DNA from: Psychrobacter piscatorii
GTDB taxonomy: Bacteria > Pseudomonadota > Gammaproteobacteria > Pseudomonadales > Moraxellaceae
NCBI RefSeq assembly: GCF_904846415.1
Contig: NZ_CAJHAR010000006.1
Coordinates: forward strand, 1 to 64,000
Length of the DNA stretch: 64,000 bases
Reading direction: 5' to 3'
The position numbers and the translations under genes were made by a program. The notes under the pieces were generated by a model that saw only the letters and a program-made list of their open reading frames with translations, was not told the origin of the DNA and made no database searches. The stretch's first letter is position 1; each line of letters starts with the position of its first letter. This document shows positions 9,160 to 17,088 of the stretch, piece after piece.

Positions 9160-10287
9160 ATGCGTATCACTGCCAATTTTGACGCAGGTAATATTGACGT
9201 ACTTAACATAGAAGATAAAAACAATATTCAACTGGCCATTCGTCCCGACGTTGGCGAAGAATTTTTCCAATGGTTCAACTTCCGTCTCTCTGGTGAGATT
9301 GGAGAAGAGTACGTTCTTCATATTATGAATGCAGGGGAGGCTTCCTATCTAGAAGGGTGGGAAAATTATCAAGCAGTCGCTTCTTATGATCGTCAGCATT
9401 GGTTTCGTCTACCGACGACTTATCAAGATGGCAAATTAACCATCGTGGCAGAGTTGGCGTGCGAAACCATCCAAATTGCTTATTTTGCGCCTTATAGTTA
9501 TGAGCGTCATCAGGATTTATTAGCCGCTGTACAGACGCATCCGCTAGTGACGTTAGAGCATTTAGGCGACACCCTTGATAAGCGCGACCTAACGTTAGTG
9601 AAGATTGGTGATGGCGATACGACCAAACGCAACATCTGGATCACTGCGCGTCAGCATCCAGGTGAAACGATGGCGGAATGGCTGGTCGAAGGTTTGCTCT
9701 ATAGCTTGTTAGATAAAGATAATGCCAATAGTCGGTTGCTGTTAGAGAAAGCCAACTTCTATATTGTGCCTAATATGAATCCTGATGGCAGTGTACGCGG
9801 ACATCTACGTACGAACGCCGCAGGTACGAATCTAAACCGTGAATGGGCAAGTCCAAGCTTGGACAAAAGCCCTGAAGTGTTTCATGTGATTAAAAAGATG
9901 GAAGAGACGGGCGTTGATCTGTTTTATGATGTGCATGGCGATGAAGCACTACCTTATGCATTCCTTGCTGGCTCTCAAGGCACACCAAGTTATAATGAGC
10001 GCCTCGCACATCTACGTGATCGGTTCTCAGACGTATTGAAATTAGCCAGTGCTGACTTTCAGACAGAGTTCGGTTATGAGATTGATGCGCCAGGCGCGGC
10101 GAATATGACGCTCGCAACCCATTGGGTGGCAGAGCGTTTTGACTGTCTTGCCAATACCTTAGAGATGCCGTTCAAAGACAATGATAATCTACCTGATGAA
10201 GAAATGGGCTGGTCACCAGAGCGTTCTATTCAGTTAGGGGAAGCATCGCTTATTGCCATGCTAGCCGTCGTTGATGATTTACGTTAA
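9160..10287 (+). CDS. M14-family zinc carboxypeptidase (M14D-like)
   Basis: 375 residues without a signal peptide, so cytoplasmic. An N-terminal beta-rich domain (1-130; WFNFRLSGEIGEEYVLHIMN) precedes the peptidase domain. Zinc ligands are seen in ITARQHPGETMAEW (H-x-x-E) and the later DVHGDEALPY histidine; NPDGSVRGHLRTNAAGTNLN supplies the substrate-binding arginine and asparagine region. NTLEMPFKD near the C-terminus holds the probable catalytic glutamate. The layout matches bacterial relatives of cytosolic carboxypeptidases (AGBL/CCP). AAGGAGCG precedes the ATG. A strong terminator follows, so it is transcribed alone or as a terminal gene. Substrate unknown. Confidence 0.88.
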   Translation: MRITANFDAGNIDVLNIEDKNNIQLAIRPDVGEEFFQWFNFRLSGEIGEEYVLHIMNAGEASYLEGWENYQAVASYDRQHWFRLPTTYQDGKLTIVAELACETIQIAYFAPYSYERHQDLLAAVQTHPLVTLEHLGDTLDKRDLTLVKIGDGDTTKRNIWITARQHPGETMAEWLVEGLLYSLLDKDNANSRLLLEKANFYIVPNMNPDGSVRGHLRTNAAGTNLNREWASPSLDKSPEVFHVIKKMEETGVDLFYDVHGDEALPYAFLAGSQGTPSYNERLAHLRDRFSDVLKLASADFQTEFGYEIDAPGAANMTLATHWVAERFDCLANTLEMPFKDNDNLPDEEMGWSPERSIQLGEASLIAMLAVVDDLR

Positions 10288-10327
10288 TTGACGCTAACTG
10301 AAGCTTTAGATAGACAGTTGTTGTTCA

Positions 10328-10362
10328 AACGCTAGTAAGTACTCACTTACTAGCGTTTTTTT
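10328..10362 (+). terminator. Rho-independent terminator after the M14 peptidase
   Basis: A 13-base perfect stem (AACGCTAGTAAGT / ACTTACTAGCGTT) with a 4-base loop is followed by a run of T. It lies 40 bases after the stop codon at 10287. Confidence 0.92.
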
Positions 10363-10616
10363 GTCCATCATATCTTTATGTGTATAGATGCCCGCAGATA
10401 GACAGTCGACATTGGCTGTCTTTATGATTTTCATATAGTAAACAATTATATAAAGCGTTCGCTACTTTTAAAATAATGCTGAAAAATGATCAATAGTGGC
10501 TGTATGAATCACAACACTTTCATAACAATGGATATCATGACGGCGGATAAAATGTAGCGTGTACCTAATAAGATAACCATAAGTTAAATAATCAAATAAT
10601 AAGGATGGTTGCAATC
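10363..10616. other. Intergenic region upstream of SDR gene
   Basis: About 250 AT-rich bases with no open frame that resembles a protein. It should contain the promoter of the SDR gene at 10617. No clear operator or RNA element is recognised. Confidence 0.4.
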
Positions 10617-11474
10617 ATGAGTAAAACTAAAACAATTTTAATCACTGGTAGCACCGACGGTATTGGCAAATTGGCGGCTTTAAAACTGGCAGAAGCGGGT
10701 CATCAGGTGTACCTGCATGGCCGCGATGCTGACAAACTTGCCAGTGTCATCGCCGAAGTAAAAGCCGTGGCAACAGGCGACGCGGTAGATCATATTGATG
10801 GGTTTGTCGCGGATTTCTCTGACTTAACCGCTGTACTCAAGATGGCCGCAGACGTCAATGAAAAGCTACCAAAGCTTGACGTCCTCATAAACAATGCAGG
10901 GATTTATACCACGGCATCAGCGATGACTAAAAATGGTTTGGACATACGCTTTGTGGTCAATTACCTAGCGCCTTATGAGCTGACTAATGCTTTGTTACCT
11001 TTACTCAAGCAATCTAGTAAAGCGCGTATTGTGAATCTGAGCTCGGCTGCCCAAGCTCCAATATCATATAAGGCATTTGTAGGACAAGAGCGTCTCGATG
11101 ACAAAGTTGCCTATGCGCAAAGTAAACTGGCGCTCACGATGTGGAGTATGGGTTTAGCTGGCACAGTTGCTAGCCATGATATTAATGTGATCGCTGTCAA
11201 TCCGGGATCATTGCTGAACACCAAGATGGTTGACGAAGCGTATGGTCATCACTGGTCATCAGCAGACAAAGGCGCAAATATCCTAACAGCATTGGCTGTC
11301 TCGGATGAGTTCGCGGACGACACGGGTAAATACTTTGATAACGATATCAAAGATGGTGCACATGGCGATGCTAGGGGCGAATTTGGACAACCGCATGCCG
11401 ATGCGTTAGATAAAGAAGCCATTGCCGAGCTTGAAGCGCAAACTCAAACCGTATTGCAGTCCATTTTTGCCTAG
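10617..11474 (+). CDS. Short-chain dehydrogenase/reductase
   Basis: About 285 residues. The Rossmann cofactor motif TGSTDGIG is near the N-terminus, followed by HGRDADKL (a basic pattern favouring NADPH), DVLINNAGIY, then NLSSAAQ and YAQSKLALTMW (catalytic Tyr-x-x-x-Lys, about residue 165), and VNPGSLLNTKM. The pattern is closest to the retinol-dehydrogenase-like / WW-domain-oxidoreductase-like SDR group, whose substrates in bacteria are not defined. AAGGATGG at 10601-10608 supports ATG 10617 over the in-frame ATG at 10605, which overlaps it. A reductase of the MDR family follows on the same strand after 85 bases; they may be co-transcribed. Confidence 0.88.
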   Translation: MSKTKTILITGSTDGIGKLAALKLAEAGHQVYLHGRDADKLASVIAEVKAVATGDAVDHIDGFVADFSDLTAVLKMAADVNEKLPKLDVLINNAGIYTTASAMTKNGLDIRFVVNYLAPYELTNALLPLLKQSSKARIVNLSSAAQAPISYKAFVGQERLDDKVAYAQSKLALTMWSMGLAGTVASHDINVIAVNPGSLLNTKMVDEAYGHHWSSADKGANILTALAVSDEFADDTGKYFDNDIKDGAHGDARGEFGQPHADALDKEAIAELEAQTQTVLQSIFA

Positions 11475-11559
11475 CAATTAAATCATGTTTTATGGCATCA
11501 ATTAACCATCAGAAATTAAATAACCAAAAATACCTTTATTAAAAATAGGACAACGTATT

Positions 11560-12618
11560 ATGACCACCATCAAAGCCATTGGCTATCAAGACAACCTAGC
11601 TATCGATAACGAAAAAGCGCTACAAGACATTACCCTTGATAAGCCAACTGCATCAGGCCATGACATTCTGGTAGAGGTCAAAGCCATATCCGTAAATCCA
11701 GTGGATTATAAGATCCGTCAATCGCGTCCTGCACCAGAGGGTGAGTATGCAGTGATTGGCTGGGATGCGGCGGGCATCGTGACAGCGGTTGGCGACGAGG
11801 TAAGCCTATTCTCAGTAGGAGATAAGGTATATTACGCAGGGGATTTAACCCGTTCAGGAAGCAACGCTGAGTATCAACTGGTTGATGAGCGAATCGTTGG
11901 GCGTATGCCAGCATCGTTGTCTTTCGCTGAAGCGGCGGCACTGCCTCTCACTACGATTACGGCTTGGGAGATGTTGTTTGAGCGCCTGCAAGTGCCTGTT
12001 ACTAATAGCTCGGCAGATAAAAATGGTAGTGATGAGCGTGATAATGACGTCTCGATATTGGTTATTGGTGCGGCAGGCGGGGTGGGTTCTATCTTAACGC
12101 AGTTATTAAAAACACGGACTTCTGCCACGATTATTGGCACTGCATCACGAGATGAGAGCGTACAGTGGTTAAAGGATCTAGGCGCAGATCATGTGATTAA
12201 TCACCGCAACCCATTGTTTGAAGAGCTACAGAAGACAGGTATCACTGAGGTAGATTACGTAGTGAGCCTCAATAACACCGACGAGCATTATGAAGAAATC
12301 ATTAAATGCTTAAAGCCACAAGGTAAATTGGGACTCATCGATGATCCTGAATCATTAGACGCCAAGCTTCTTAAAACTAAATGTCTGAGCCTACATTGGG
12401 AATTTATGTTTACGCGATCTATGTTCCATACGCCAGATATGCTCGAACAGCATCGTTTATTGACGGACGTGGCAAACATGATTGATGCAGGCGAGATCAA
12501 AACCACCGTTGCCTATCATCTGAGCACTATCACGGCTGAAAATGTACGTAGTGCGCACCAAATGCTAGAAAACCAGCAAGCACATGGCAAGATTGTATTA
12601 GAAGGTTGGCCTGCGTAG
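11560..12618 (+). CDS. Zinc-type alcohol dehydrogenase-like / quinone oxidoreductase (MDR family)
   Basis: 352 residues. The N-terminal GroES-like fold carries VEVKAISVNPVDYKIRQ and IGWDAAGIVTAVG. The Rossmann domain has VIGAAGGVGSILTQLLKT (about residues 165-185). The pattern AEAAALPLTTITAWE is typical of NADPH:quinone reductases and ZADH proteins. Catalytic zinc cysteines are absent, as usual in this subgroup. Substrate unknown; probably reduces quinones or activated alkenes. A good terminator follows at 12661. Confidence 0.88.
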   Translation: MTTIKAIGYQDNLAIDNEKALQDITLDKPTASGHDILVEVKAISVNPVDYKIRQSRPAPEGEYAVIGWDAAGIVTAVGDEVSLFSVGDKVYYAGDLTRSGSNAEYQLVDERIVGRMPASLSFAEAAALPLTTITAWEMLFERLQVPVTNSSADKNGSDERDNDVSILVIGAAGGVGSILTQLLKTRTSATIIGTASRDESVQWLKDLGADHVINHRNPLFEELQKTGITEVDYVVSLNNTDEHYEEIIKCLKPQGKLGLIDDPESLDAKLLKTKCLSLHWEFMFTRSMFHTPDMLEQHRLLTDVANMIDAGEIKTTVAYHLSTITAENVRSAHQMLENQQAHGKIVLEGWPA

Positions 12619-12660
12619 GGCTTATAGTTTTAGAAAGTATAATCTTAAAATCAAAATATA

Positions 12661-12688
12661 AAACCATCCTAGCTAAGATGGTTTTTTT
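12661..12688 (+). terminator. Rho-independent terminator after the MDR reductase
   Basis: Stem AAACCATC / GATGGTTT with an 8-base loop, continuing into seven T residues. It separates the metabolic genes from the orphan toxin/immunity array. Confidence 0.85.
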
Positions 12689-12721
12689 GTGTTGGTGTGG
12701 TTATATAATTAGTCGTATTAA

Positions 12722-12984
12722 AATTCTAACAGTACTTCCGTCACGCAGGGTAACCAAAAGCGCTATCCTGCTGATGAAATTGAAGAAATGGGTGTTGAAT
12801 ATCAAAAAATAGATTTGGGTACTAAAAAAGAAATACATAGTAAACAAACTGAAATGATTAAACAATATGAAAAAGAGAGTGGCAAACTTATGGAAACAAC
12901 AGTCATCCAGATAATCGTGATATTTTTGATAAATATAAGAGTTAGTACTGGAAAGATCGTTTAAACCAATTGCAAGGAGATTAA
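12722..12984 (+). pseudogene. Orphan toxin C-terminal tail 1 (frameshifted)
   Basis: A headless frame opens at 12722 without a start codon (NSTSVTQGNQKRYPADEI...) and reads to about 12890 (GTKKEIHSKQ, YEKESGKLME). Coding sense then continues in another frame as NSHPDNRDIFDKYK, hits TAG at 12943, and beyond it YWKDRLNQLQGD ends with TAA at 12982-12984. One base restored near 12890 would rejoin the first two parts. The piece ends one base before the GTG of the next gene, the spacing seen between CdiA/Rhs-type toxin ends and their immunity genes. Calling it a polymorphic-toxin tail is inference from this layout and hydrophilic composition; the toxin family is not recognised. Confidence 0.5.
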
Positions 12985-12985
12985 T

Positions 12986-13432
12986 GTGAGTTCATTCAAT
13001 GAAGTTGAAGTCTTATTATCTAATCGAGAATATCCTGCTATAGAGATGAAACCAGAGCATAAGCTTGAGGCAAAAACTATTCTCTTAAACTATGGCGTTA
13101 AAGAAGACAGTGGTTTTTTTAAAATATATACCAAATATTTATTAGGATCAACAAGCTATCGTTCTGGTGTCGATGAAATAGTTGATCCCTTACCGACCAG
13201 AAGTTTCATCCCTAGAGTGAAATTCGCACATGAAGTTTGGGGAGTTCCTAAGAATTATATTCTATTTAGTACAGGCGAAGGTGAAGGCGGTTATTTTTAC
13301 AATACAGAAGATGATAGTGTATGGAATTTTCAGATGGGACAGATACAGCAACTAGCGGACGGTACATTACCGCATTGGGATAGCTTCTATGAGTTTATGG
13401 AGTGGTACTTGACCGATGAAAATGATGCGTAA
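12986..13432 (+). CDS. SMI1/KNR4 (SUKH)-like immunity protein
   Basis: 148 residues, GTG start with AAGGAGA five bases upstream; the ATG two bases earlier runs into a stop. The sequence resembles SUKH-superfamily immunity proteins: a central P-K-N-Y-I-L-F-S-T-G-E-G-E-G-G-Y-F-Y strand-turn-strand, SVWNFQMGQ, and a C-terminal WDSFYEFMEWYL helix. SUKH proteins commonly neutralise nuclease and other toxins of contact-dependent systems. It directly follows a toxin-tail remnant and has its own terminator, so it is likely an orphan immunity gene retained for protection. Family assignment is by pattern, not a search. Confidence 0.65.
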   Translation: MSSFNEVEVLLSNREYPAIEMKPEHKLEAKTILLNYGVKEDSGFFKIYTKYLLGSTSYRSGVDEIVDPLPTRSFIPRVKFAHEVWGVPKNYILFSTGEGEGGYFYNTEDDSVWNFQMGQIQQLADGTLPHWDSFYEFMEWYLTDENDA

Positions 13433-13452
13433 CGCTCGATAATTTTTATCAT

Positions 13453-13490
13453 AAAGCCTAACGTAATCAGTTAGGCTTTATATTTTTAAC
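13453..13490 (+). terminator. Terminator of the SUKH-like immunity gene
   Basis: Perfect 10-base stem AAAGCCTAAC / GTTAGGCTTT with a 7-base loop, followed by ATATTTTT. It lies 21 bases after the immunity gene stop. Confidence 0.88.
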
Positions 13491-13667
13491 TGTGTCATTC
13501 ACGTCAAAATAGTCGTAGTACATCAAGATAATAGCCACCCTCAATATTTTAGATTAGAAAATATGTCCAAAAACCGAAGTCATGCTGATGAAATTAAAGG
13601 TAAGGATATACCTGATGATCTAATAGAAGAAATGCAAATATTTTTTGATAAAAACAGAAGTCAATAG
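13491..13667 (+). pseudogene. Orphan toxin C-terminal tail 2
   Basis: A frame without start codon reads VKIVVVHQDNSHPQYFRLEN, then SHADEIKGKDIPDDLIEEMQ and FFDKNRSQ, stopping with TAG at 13665-13667. It begins directly after the terminator of the preceding immunity gene. It shares the NSHP and ADEI words with tail 1 but is otherwise different. The next ATG is eight bases downstream with AGGAATAA as ribosome binding site. This repeats the tail-then-immunity arrangement of orphan cdiA-CT/cdiI modules. The exact start is not definable, and the toxin activity is unknown. Confidence 0.5.
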
Positions 13668-13847
13668 GAATAATTATGGATGAATATAGAAAACTAAGAA
13701 TGAGAATTTTTAGGCTTTTTAAACAAGGTCAATTAAAAGAAGCTGTTGAATTATTTGAAAGTAATAATATGGACTACTTTGAAACAGCTCCAACTGATAA
13801 ATGGGTAACCCTCCCAAACTTAAGACACCTAATAAATAGAATTAAGC

Positions 13848-15149
13848 GAGACCATCCCAGATTCTGTGTAACTGCCATTTAGATTAAATGCTTACTAATA
13901 CGATCATCAAACATAATCATAAAGCGATTCAGAGCAGACGTCCAGTTACGAATAGGCATCGACCACTTTTTGGATGCCTGCTGGGTGGCTAAGTACACCA
14001 CTTTAAACGCTGCCTGATCAGACGGGAACACCTTACGCTTATTCACCGCCGTCCGAATCACACTGTTTAGCGACTCTATCGCATTGGTGGTATAGATCAC
14101 TCTTCTGATGTCTTTAGGATAGTCAAAGAACACCGTTAAGCCCTCCCAGTTATTGCGCCAAGACTTGATGACATGCGGGTACTCTTTGCCCCATACTTCA
14201 TCAAAGTGCTCAAGGTTGGCCTCTGCCATCTCAAGCGTATCAGCACCGTAGATGGCCTTTAAATCAGCTGCTACGGCCTTCTTGTCCGTCCAAGGTACGA
14301 ACTTCATCGAATAGCGCACCATATGCACGATACACAGCTGAACCTGAGCGTTAGGGTAGACCGTATTGATGGCATCAGGGAAGCCTTTTAGGCCGTCTAC
14401 ACAGGCAATAAGAATATCTTGAACCCCGCGGTTTTGTAGCTCAGTGAGAACACCAAGCCAGAACTTAGCGCCTTCATTCTCTGATAACCACATACCAAGC
14501 AGCTCTTTTTTACCGTTAAGAGCAACACCTAGCGCTAAGTAAATGGCTTTGTTGATGATCTGCTTGTCTTGACGTATCTTCACGACGATGCAGTCCAAAT
14601 AGACGATAGGATAAACACTGCTTAACGGCCGGTTCTGCCAAGCGGTGATGTCCTCTAATATGTTATCGGTGACTCTTGAGACAAGAGAGCTTGAGATGTC
14701 GACATCGTAGAGCTCTTTAATGCTCTCTACAATCTCGGTGGTGGTTTGACCCTTGGCGTAAAGGAATATGATCTTGTCATCAAGACCTGAGATACGGGTT
14801 TGATGCTTACTGACCAGCACAGGCTCAAAGCTGCCACCGCGGTCTCTTGGGGTGGATATCTCAAGATCGCCTGTGTCACTGCGGACGGTCTTTTTAGTAT
14901 GCCCATTGCGCTTATTGGGCTTGTCTGCCTTCTCATGTTTAGGGTAGCCGAGATGCTCTTCCATCTCAGCCTCTAAGGCAGTATCAATAAAGGATTGCAT
15001 GAGCTGCTTTTGGAAGTCTTTGATGTCATCGAAGCTGTTCATGCTACCAGCCATTTGCTCGGCCAGTTTCTTGATGTCAGATTGAGTAGTCATTGCTTAT
15101 TCTCCTGTTAGTGGATTATAAGCAGTTACACAAAGTTTGGGAAACTCCC
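13848..15149 (-). mobile_element. IS256-family element nested in the IS3-family element
   Basis: The element spans 1302 bases. The terminal inverted repeat reads GAGACCATCCCAGATTCTGT on the left and, reverse-complemented, GGGAGTTTCCCAAACTTTGT on the right, both continuing as GTAACTGC; roughly 19 of 28 positions agree. The 8-bp target duplication AATTAAGC flanks it at 13840-13847 and 15150-15157, the length typical of IS256. The duplicated bases include the TAA stop (complement) of the IS3 orfB, so both transposases remain intact. Confidence 0.9.
13879..15093 (-). CDS. IS256-family transposase
   Basis: 404 residues, full length for the Mutator-like IS256 family. DDE residues lie in VYLDCIVVKIR (first Asp), ACVDGLKGFPDAI (second Asp) and TTNAIESLNSVIR (Glu). 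Other family blocks are LGYPKHEK near residue 50, NKRNGHTKKTV, and CIVHMVR. A ribosome binding site (GGAGAA) precedes the ATG. No disruption is seen, so the element is probably mobile. Confidence 0.95.
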   Translation of the reverse strand: MTTQSDIKKLAEQMAGSMNSFDDIKDFQKQLMQSFIDTALEAEMEEHLGYPKHEKADKPNKRNGHTKKTVRSDTGDLEISTPRDRGGSFEPVLVSKHQTRISGLDDKIIFLYAKGQTTTEIVESIKELYDVDISSSLVSRVTDNILEDITAWQNRPLSSVYPIVYLDCIVVKIRQDKQIINKAIYLALGVALNGKKELLGMWLSENEGAKFWLGVLTELQNRGVQDILIACVDGLKGFPDAINTVYPNAQVQLCIVHMVRYSMKFVPWTDKKAVAADLKAIYGADTLEMAEANLEHFDEVWGKEYPHVIKSWRNNWEGLTVFFDYPKDIRRVIYTTNAIESLNSVIRTAVNKRKVFPSDQAAFKVVYLATQQASKKWSMPIRNWTSALNRFMIMFDDRISKHLI

Positions 15150-15151
15150 AA

Positions 15152-15979
15152 TTAAGCTGCCTGATTGAGTTTCTGTATCGGTGTAAAACCGCCATTGCCC
15201 ATGTTTGGGCGCTTATGATTATAATGGTATAACCAGTTTTCTGCTTGTGCGCGTACCTGCTCTAGATTATCAAACAGCTCCTGATTTAACCAATCATATC
15301 TCATGGTTCTGTTAAAGCGCTCTACATACGCATTTTGCTGTGGATTGCCAGGTTCAATATAGCTTAAGATGATACCTTGCTGCTCAGCCCAGTCTTTGAG
15401 CGCATTGCTGATGTATTCAGGGCCGTTATCGCATCTTATCTGCACAGGTTTGCCTCGGTACTCAATAAGCTGATTAAGACTGCGTATGACCCTTTGCGCC
15501 GGTAGCGAGAAGTCGACTTCAACGGTGAGTGCCTCACGGTTGTAATCATCAATGACATTGAACAGTCTAAAGCCGCGGCCATCAGTTAAGCTGTCGTGCA
15601 TAAAGTCCATGCTCCAGCTTTGGTTAATCCTATCAGGTACTGCTAATGGTATTGGTTTAGCACGTTTAATGCGACGCTTAGGCTTGATTCTAAGGTTGAG
15701 TTCAAGCTCGCAGTAGATGCGATATACCCGCTTATGGTTGTACGGCAGTCCTAGCACATTACGCAAGGTTAAAAAGCACAAGCCAAAGCCCCAGTTCTTG
15801 TTCTCATCAGTCAGTTTGATAAGTAAGTCCGCTATTTGCTGGTTCTCATCTGTTACCACCGACTTGTGATAATAACAGGTGACGCTGATGTTAAAGATGC
15901 TACAAGCCCTGCGGATACCAATACCACGATCTTCAATGTAGTGACAAACCAACGCTTTGCGCCTTCGGGGCGCTACCAC
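15152..15979 (-). CDS. IS3-family transposase OrfB
   Basis: 275 residues with the rve integrase core: WSMDFMHD (first Asp), [14 protein letters not shown] (second Asp) and [14 protein letters not shown] (Glu), plus an upstream HTH_21 region ([18 protein letters not shown]). It overlaps orfA by seven bases in another frame, the arrangement for programmed -1 frameshifting to an OrfAB fusion. Its stop codon lies inside the IS256 target duplication and is preserved. [26 protein letters not shown] is split here only by reading frame; the N-terminal VGIRRAC-type start matches the IS407 group. Confidence 0.92.
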   Translation of the reverse strand: MVAPRRRKALVCHYIEDRGIGIRRACSIFNISVTCYYHKSVVTDENQQIADLLIKLTDENKNWGFGLCFLTLRNVLGLPYNHKRVYRIYCELELNLRIKPKRRIKRAKPIPLAVPDRINQSWSMDFMHDSLTDGRGFRLFNVIDDYNREALTVEVDFSLPAQRVIRSLNQLIEYRGKPVQIRCDNGPEYISNALKDWAEQQGIILSYIEPGNPQQNAYVERFNRTMRYDWLNQELFDNLEQVRAQAENWLYHYNHKRPNMGNGGFTPIQKLNQAA

Positions 15980-16239
15980 TTTTTTGACATAGCATCCTGT
16001 AGGATGTCGGATTTAAGACATTCATCAGCGTACATCTTCTTTAAGCGGGCATTTTCAACTTCAAGCTCTTTAAGACGGCTGATAAGTGTGGCGTCCATAC
16101 CACCATATTTAGATCGCCAGTTGTAGAAGGTGCTTTGGCTGATGTTATGCTCACGGCAGAGCTCGGTAATAGGGACGCCTTGTTCGGCTTGTTTTAGGAT
16201 GTTGACGATTTGGTTGTCGCTAAAGCGTGTCTTTTTCAT
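15973..16239 (-). CDS. IS3-family transposase OrfA
   Basis: 88 residues. It starts [17 protein letters not shown] and has the helix-turn-helix [21 protein letters not shown], then a leucine-zipper-like [15 protein letters not shown]. This is the DNA-binding HTH_Tnp_1 subunit of an IS407-group element. AGGAGAATCCT precedes the start. The 3' end overlaps orfB for frameshifting. Confidence 0.93.
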   Translation of the reverse strand: MKKTRFSDNQIVNILKQAEQGVPITELCREHNISQSTFYNWRSKYGGMDATLISRLKELEVENARLKKMYADECLKSDILQDAMSKKW

Positions 16240-16724
16240 AGGATTCTCCTGCTGGTGTATTTTAGCAGTTAATCTCTATTTGTAAGTGTTCTTATTTATT
16301 GGGGGGATTACCAATGGAACTGGTTACATCAGCTCTCAATGGGATTTAATCCAGATGAACCACCGAAAAGAACTATTGGATTTTTTATAGAAAAAGGTGT
16401 TCCAATTAATGCTCAAGACAGTTATGGCATGACACCATTGCACTATGCGATGAGAGGGGAAAATGCAGAAGCGGCGATTGCCTTACTAGAAGCAGGGGCA
16501 GATCCGAACGTTCCTAATAGAGATAACCTGATACCTTTGAGAATGACTTTGTTAATGCCTGATAGATTAGATGTCTTAGAACTAATGTTAAAAAATGGTG
16601 GAGATGTTAACTACTATAATGGAAAAGATTACTTACTTGAAGCAGTTAAAGGCTTTCGAGGTGATCATCCTGATTTTCAAGAATTAATAAAAATGCTTGA
16701 AAATAATTCAGACGAGTAAATAAT

Positions 16725-17042
16725 ATGTTGGAAAGTTTCGTAAGAAACATGATTGAATCAGCTAGGTTTCAAGATTTATTAGATCTCTTAAGAGAAGAAT
16801 CTACACATACAACTGATAGTTGTAACAATGTGCCCAAAAGTAAAGACGAGGTAGAGTTATATGTATTTTCAATTAAGCACATAGAAGTTTTAAGAAAGAA
16901 TAAATCTTTTTTCCACCAACCTATAATGAAAGGTGAAGACAACTCTTCATTTTCAAACCATTTTGAACTCTGGTTGAAGAATGGTGCTAAAGGTCTGGAA
17001 GAAAGAGAAGTTACTAGTTACCTGCTTAGCAAACCGTTTTAG
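16725..17042 (+). CDS. Hypothetical protein downstream of ankyrin immunity gene
   Basis: 105 residues, not recognised. It starts five bases after the stop of the split ankyrin gene and probably shares its transcript. Composition is hydrophilic and mostly helical: N-terminal MLESFVRNMIESARFQDLLD, central KSKDEVELYVFSIKHIEVLR and C-terminal FELWLKNGAKGLEEREVTSY. No signal peptide or membrane segment. With transcription from upstream now crossing two IS elements, its expression may be altered. It could be a second immunity-type protein, inferred only from position. Confidence 0.45.
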   Translation: MLESFVRNMIESARFQDLLDLLREESTHTTDSCNNVPKSKDEVELYVFSIKHIEVLRKNKSFFHQPIMKGEDNSSFSNHFELWLKNGAKGLEEREVTSYLLSKPF

Positions 17043-17088
17043 TTAAAAAAATTCAGATGAAGCTTGCGATATCCAAATATACGAACCA

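Larger units (their letters stand above)
13804..16312 (-). mobile_element. IS3-family element (IS407-like group), interrupted by an IS256-family element
   Basis: Ends: GGTAACCCTCCCAAA on the left pairs imperfectly with the reverse complement of TTGGGGGGATTACC on the right, and similarity continues inward (AAATAGA on both). Flanking bases AATG at 13800-13803 and 16313-16316 are a 4-bp target duplication, as expected for the IS407 group. Without the inner IS256 element and its duplication, the unit is about 1.2 kb, normal for IS3 family. It carries orfA (15973-16239) and orfB (15152-15979) on the minus strand. It inserted into an ankyrin-repeat gene. Confidence 0.85.
13676..16719 (+). pseudogene. 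Ankyrin-repeat immunity-like gene split by nested insertion sequences
   Basis: The 5' part is at 13676-13803 (MDEYRKLRMRIFRLF ... ETAPTDKW) and the 3' part at 16317-16719 (NWLHQLSMGFNPDEPPKR ... MLENNSDE). Removing the IS block 13804-16312 and one copy of its AATG target duplication joins them exactly in frame through the codon TGG, giving a 176-residue protein. The rebuilt protein has an N-terminal helical part, then two ankyrin-like repeats (YGMTPLHYAMRGENAEAAIA LL..GADPN and a second with LELMLKNGGDVN). Small ankyrin proteins are known immunity partners in polymorphic-toxin loci. As it stands the gene encodes only a 68-residue truncated product that reads into the IS end. Confidence 0.75.

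Noticed and set aside
11874..12140. Long antisense frames within the MDR reductase and many other genes
   Set aside because: Shadows of real genes in high-coding regions; no homology pattern.
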